Part shown: positions 63,015-64,000 of the stretch, in pieces | Numbering within the stretch: the first letter of the stretch is position 1 | Layout: each line of letters starts with the position of its first letter | Assembly: GCF_029203285.1 (NCBI RefSeq) | Contig: NZ_CP115669.1 | Coordinates: 2,666,001 to 2,730,000 of the forward strand | Direction: 5' to 3' | DNA: 64,000 nucleotides | Origin: Pseudomonas sp. PSE14 | GTDB lineage: Bacteria; Pseudomonadota; Gammaproteobacteria; Pseudomonadales; Pseudomonadaceae | The notes under the pieces: generated by a model | Database searches by the model: none | What the model was told of the DNA's origin: nothing | Seen by the model: only the letters and a program-made list of their open reading frames with translations | Position numbers and translations under genes: made by a program

Positions 63015-64000
63015 TCACGTCAGGCGGTGGCGGAACAGCCACGAGGCGAGTGGCAGGGTGACGGCCGCCACCACCAGCATGGGGATGAGGTTGAACGACA
63101 CGCTGGCGAGGCTGGCGCCTTCCAGGTAGACGCGCTGGATCAGGTCGATGCCGAAGCGCAGCGGGTTGGCGTAGGTCACGATCTGCAGGAACTCCGGCAT
63201 GTTGCGCACCGGCGTGGCGAGGCCGGAGAGCAGCGTCAGCGGCATGATCAGCACGAAGGTGTAGAGCATCGCCTGCTGCATGTTCAGCGAGATGGCGGAA
63301 ATCGACATGCCCAGCCCGACGCAGGCGATGGTGAACACCGCCAGCCCGCCGTACAGGTCCAGCAGCGAGCCGGCCATGGGGATGCGGAACCAGAACAGCG
63401 CCATCAGCAGCACCAGGCTGGCCTGGGCCAGGCCGATCAGAGTCGGCGGTATGGCCTTGCCGAGCATGATTTCCAGCGGCGTGTAGGGCGTCACCAGGAG
63501 CTGGTCGAAGGTGCCCTGTTCGCGCTCGCGGGCCACCGAGAGGGCAGTGAGCATCAGCGTCTGCATCATGCTCAGGGTGGCGATCAGCGCCGGGATCAGC
63601 GGCCAGCGGGTTTCCAGGTTGGGGTTGTACCAGGCGCGGCTGACCACGCTCAGCGGTGGTGCCGCCAGGCCCCGGCTGCGGTTGAAGTCGACCACGATGC
63701 TGGCCAGCCCCGCGGCGGCGGAACCGGCGGTGTTGGAGTTGCGCCCGTCGAGGATGACCTGGATCGGTGCCGGGTCGCCCTGGGCCAGGCGGGTCTGGAA
63801 GTCGGAAGGGATGTGCACCACCAGCAGCGCCTTCTGCTCGTCGATCACCGCCTGGATTTCCTCCACCCGCGTGAGGGTCGCCACCCGGTGGAAGATGCCG
63901 CTGCCGTCCAGGCGCGAGGCGAGCTCGCGGGACGCCTCACCGTTGCTGAGGTCGAGCAGGGCGTAGGGCGCGTCGTTGAGGTCGAAGGTTACCGCGTAGC
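63015..64000 (-). CDS. ABC-2 type permease, partial (N-terminus beyond window)
   Basis: The frame is open to the right edge, so the 5' end is missing. About 328 residues are visible: a periplasmic domain ('YAVTFDLNDAPYALLDLSNG', 'VVHIPSDFQTRLAQG', 'VILDGRNSNTAGSAAAGLAS') and the C-terminal helices 'SVAREREQGTFDQLLVTPYT', 'LLSGLATPVRNMPEFLQ' typical of YhhJ/YbhR-like permeases. With the outer membrane factor and, presumably, upstream ATPase and HlyD-type genes it forms a drug or metabolite exporter. Confidence 0.87.
   Translation of the reverse strand, partial: YAVTFDLNDAPYALLDLSNGEASRELASRLDGSGIFHRVATLTRVEEIQAVIDEQKALLVVHIPSDFQTRLAQGDPAPIQVILDGRNSNTAGSAAAGLASIVVDFNRSRGLAAPPLSVVSRAWYNPNLETRWPLIPALIATLSMMQTLMLTALSVAREREQGTFDQLLVTPYTPLEIMLGKAIPPTLIGLAQASLVLLMALFWFRIPMAGSLLDLYGGLAVFTIACVGLGMSISAISLNMQQAMLYTFVLIMPLTLLSGLATPVRNMPEFLQIVTYANPLRFGIDLIQRVYLEGASLASVSFNLIPMLVVAAVTLPLASWLFRHRLT

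Overview
The window is chromosomal DNA of a high-GC Pseudomonas, probably near the P. aeruginosa / P. nitroreducens / P. citronellolis lineages. The evidence is gene order typical of Pseudomonas (gntR-gntK-gntT-gapN, hmgR-hmgA-fahA, dhcR-dhcA-dhcB-atoB-atoE, imuA-imuB-dnaE2, a FAN1-helicase pair) and many Pseudomonas REP palindromes of the GAGCGAGCTTGCTCGC type. I could not run searches, so family names come from recognisable motifs and gene order.

Layout. 1-2.5 kb is an accessory edge: a visibly AT-rich gene that runs off the left end and joins two acetyltransferase-like domains around a PIN-like nuclease domain, then a Bro-N antirepressor-like gene whose leader looks like a phage C4 antisense-RNA switch. 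2.6-8.4 kb is gluconate uptake and phosphorylation, a non-phosphorylating GAPDH-like enzyme, and the LacI-type repressor with three matching operators. 8.5-12 kb is homogentisate degradation with its IclR regulator. 12-17.5 kb is dehydrocarnitine / short-chain acyl-CoA metabolism. 17.5-18.7 kb has no gene and is packed with REPs and two copies of a structured dispersed repeat.

18.7-35.2 kb is the most striking block: five tightly packed minus-strand genes encode a 3564-residue surface protein (LEPR-XLL signal, DUF4347, DUF11-like repeats, nine VCBS repeats), a TolC-like lipoprotein, two HlyD-like adaptors and a PqqD-like/M50 site-2 protease/HlyD fusion. No ATPase or RND pump is encoded with them. 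This is my main candidate for a poorly described secretion system.

35.4-47.9 kb is housekeeping and metabolism: an MscS channel, MocR and LysR regulators, transporters, nitronate monooxygenase, an AraC/EamA pair, lysA with a LysR neighbour, and a small Cys-rich secreted protein. 48.5-53.7 kb is the SOS mutagenesis cassette imuA-imuB-dnaE2 behind a perfect LexA box. 53.8-54.6 kb is a second inverted pair of the structured repeat. 54.6-60.6 kb holds a DinG/XPD-type helicase and the FAN1 nuclease (with a near-consensus LexA box), an rRNA-methyltransferase-like gene, a small kinase-like gene and a SnoaL-like gene preceded by a possible leader peptide plus terminator. 60.9-64 kb has a secreted HExxH protein and the end of an ABC-2 exporter operon with its outer membrane factor.

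The dispersed repeats deserve attention: five copies in this one window share an architecture in which hairpin stems differ by compensating changes, and REP ends repeatedly supply or abut the stop codons of genes.
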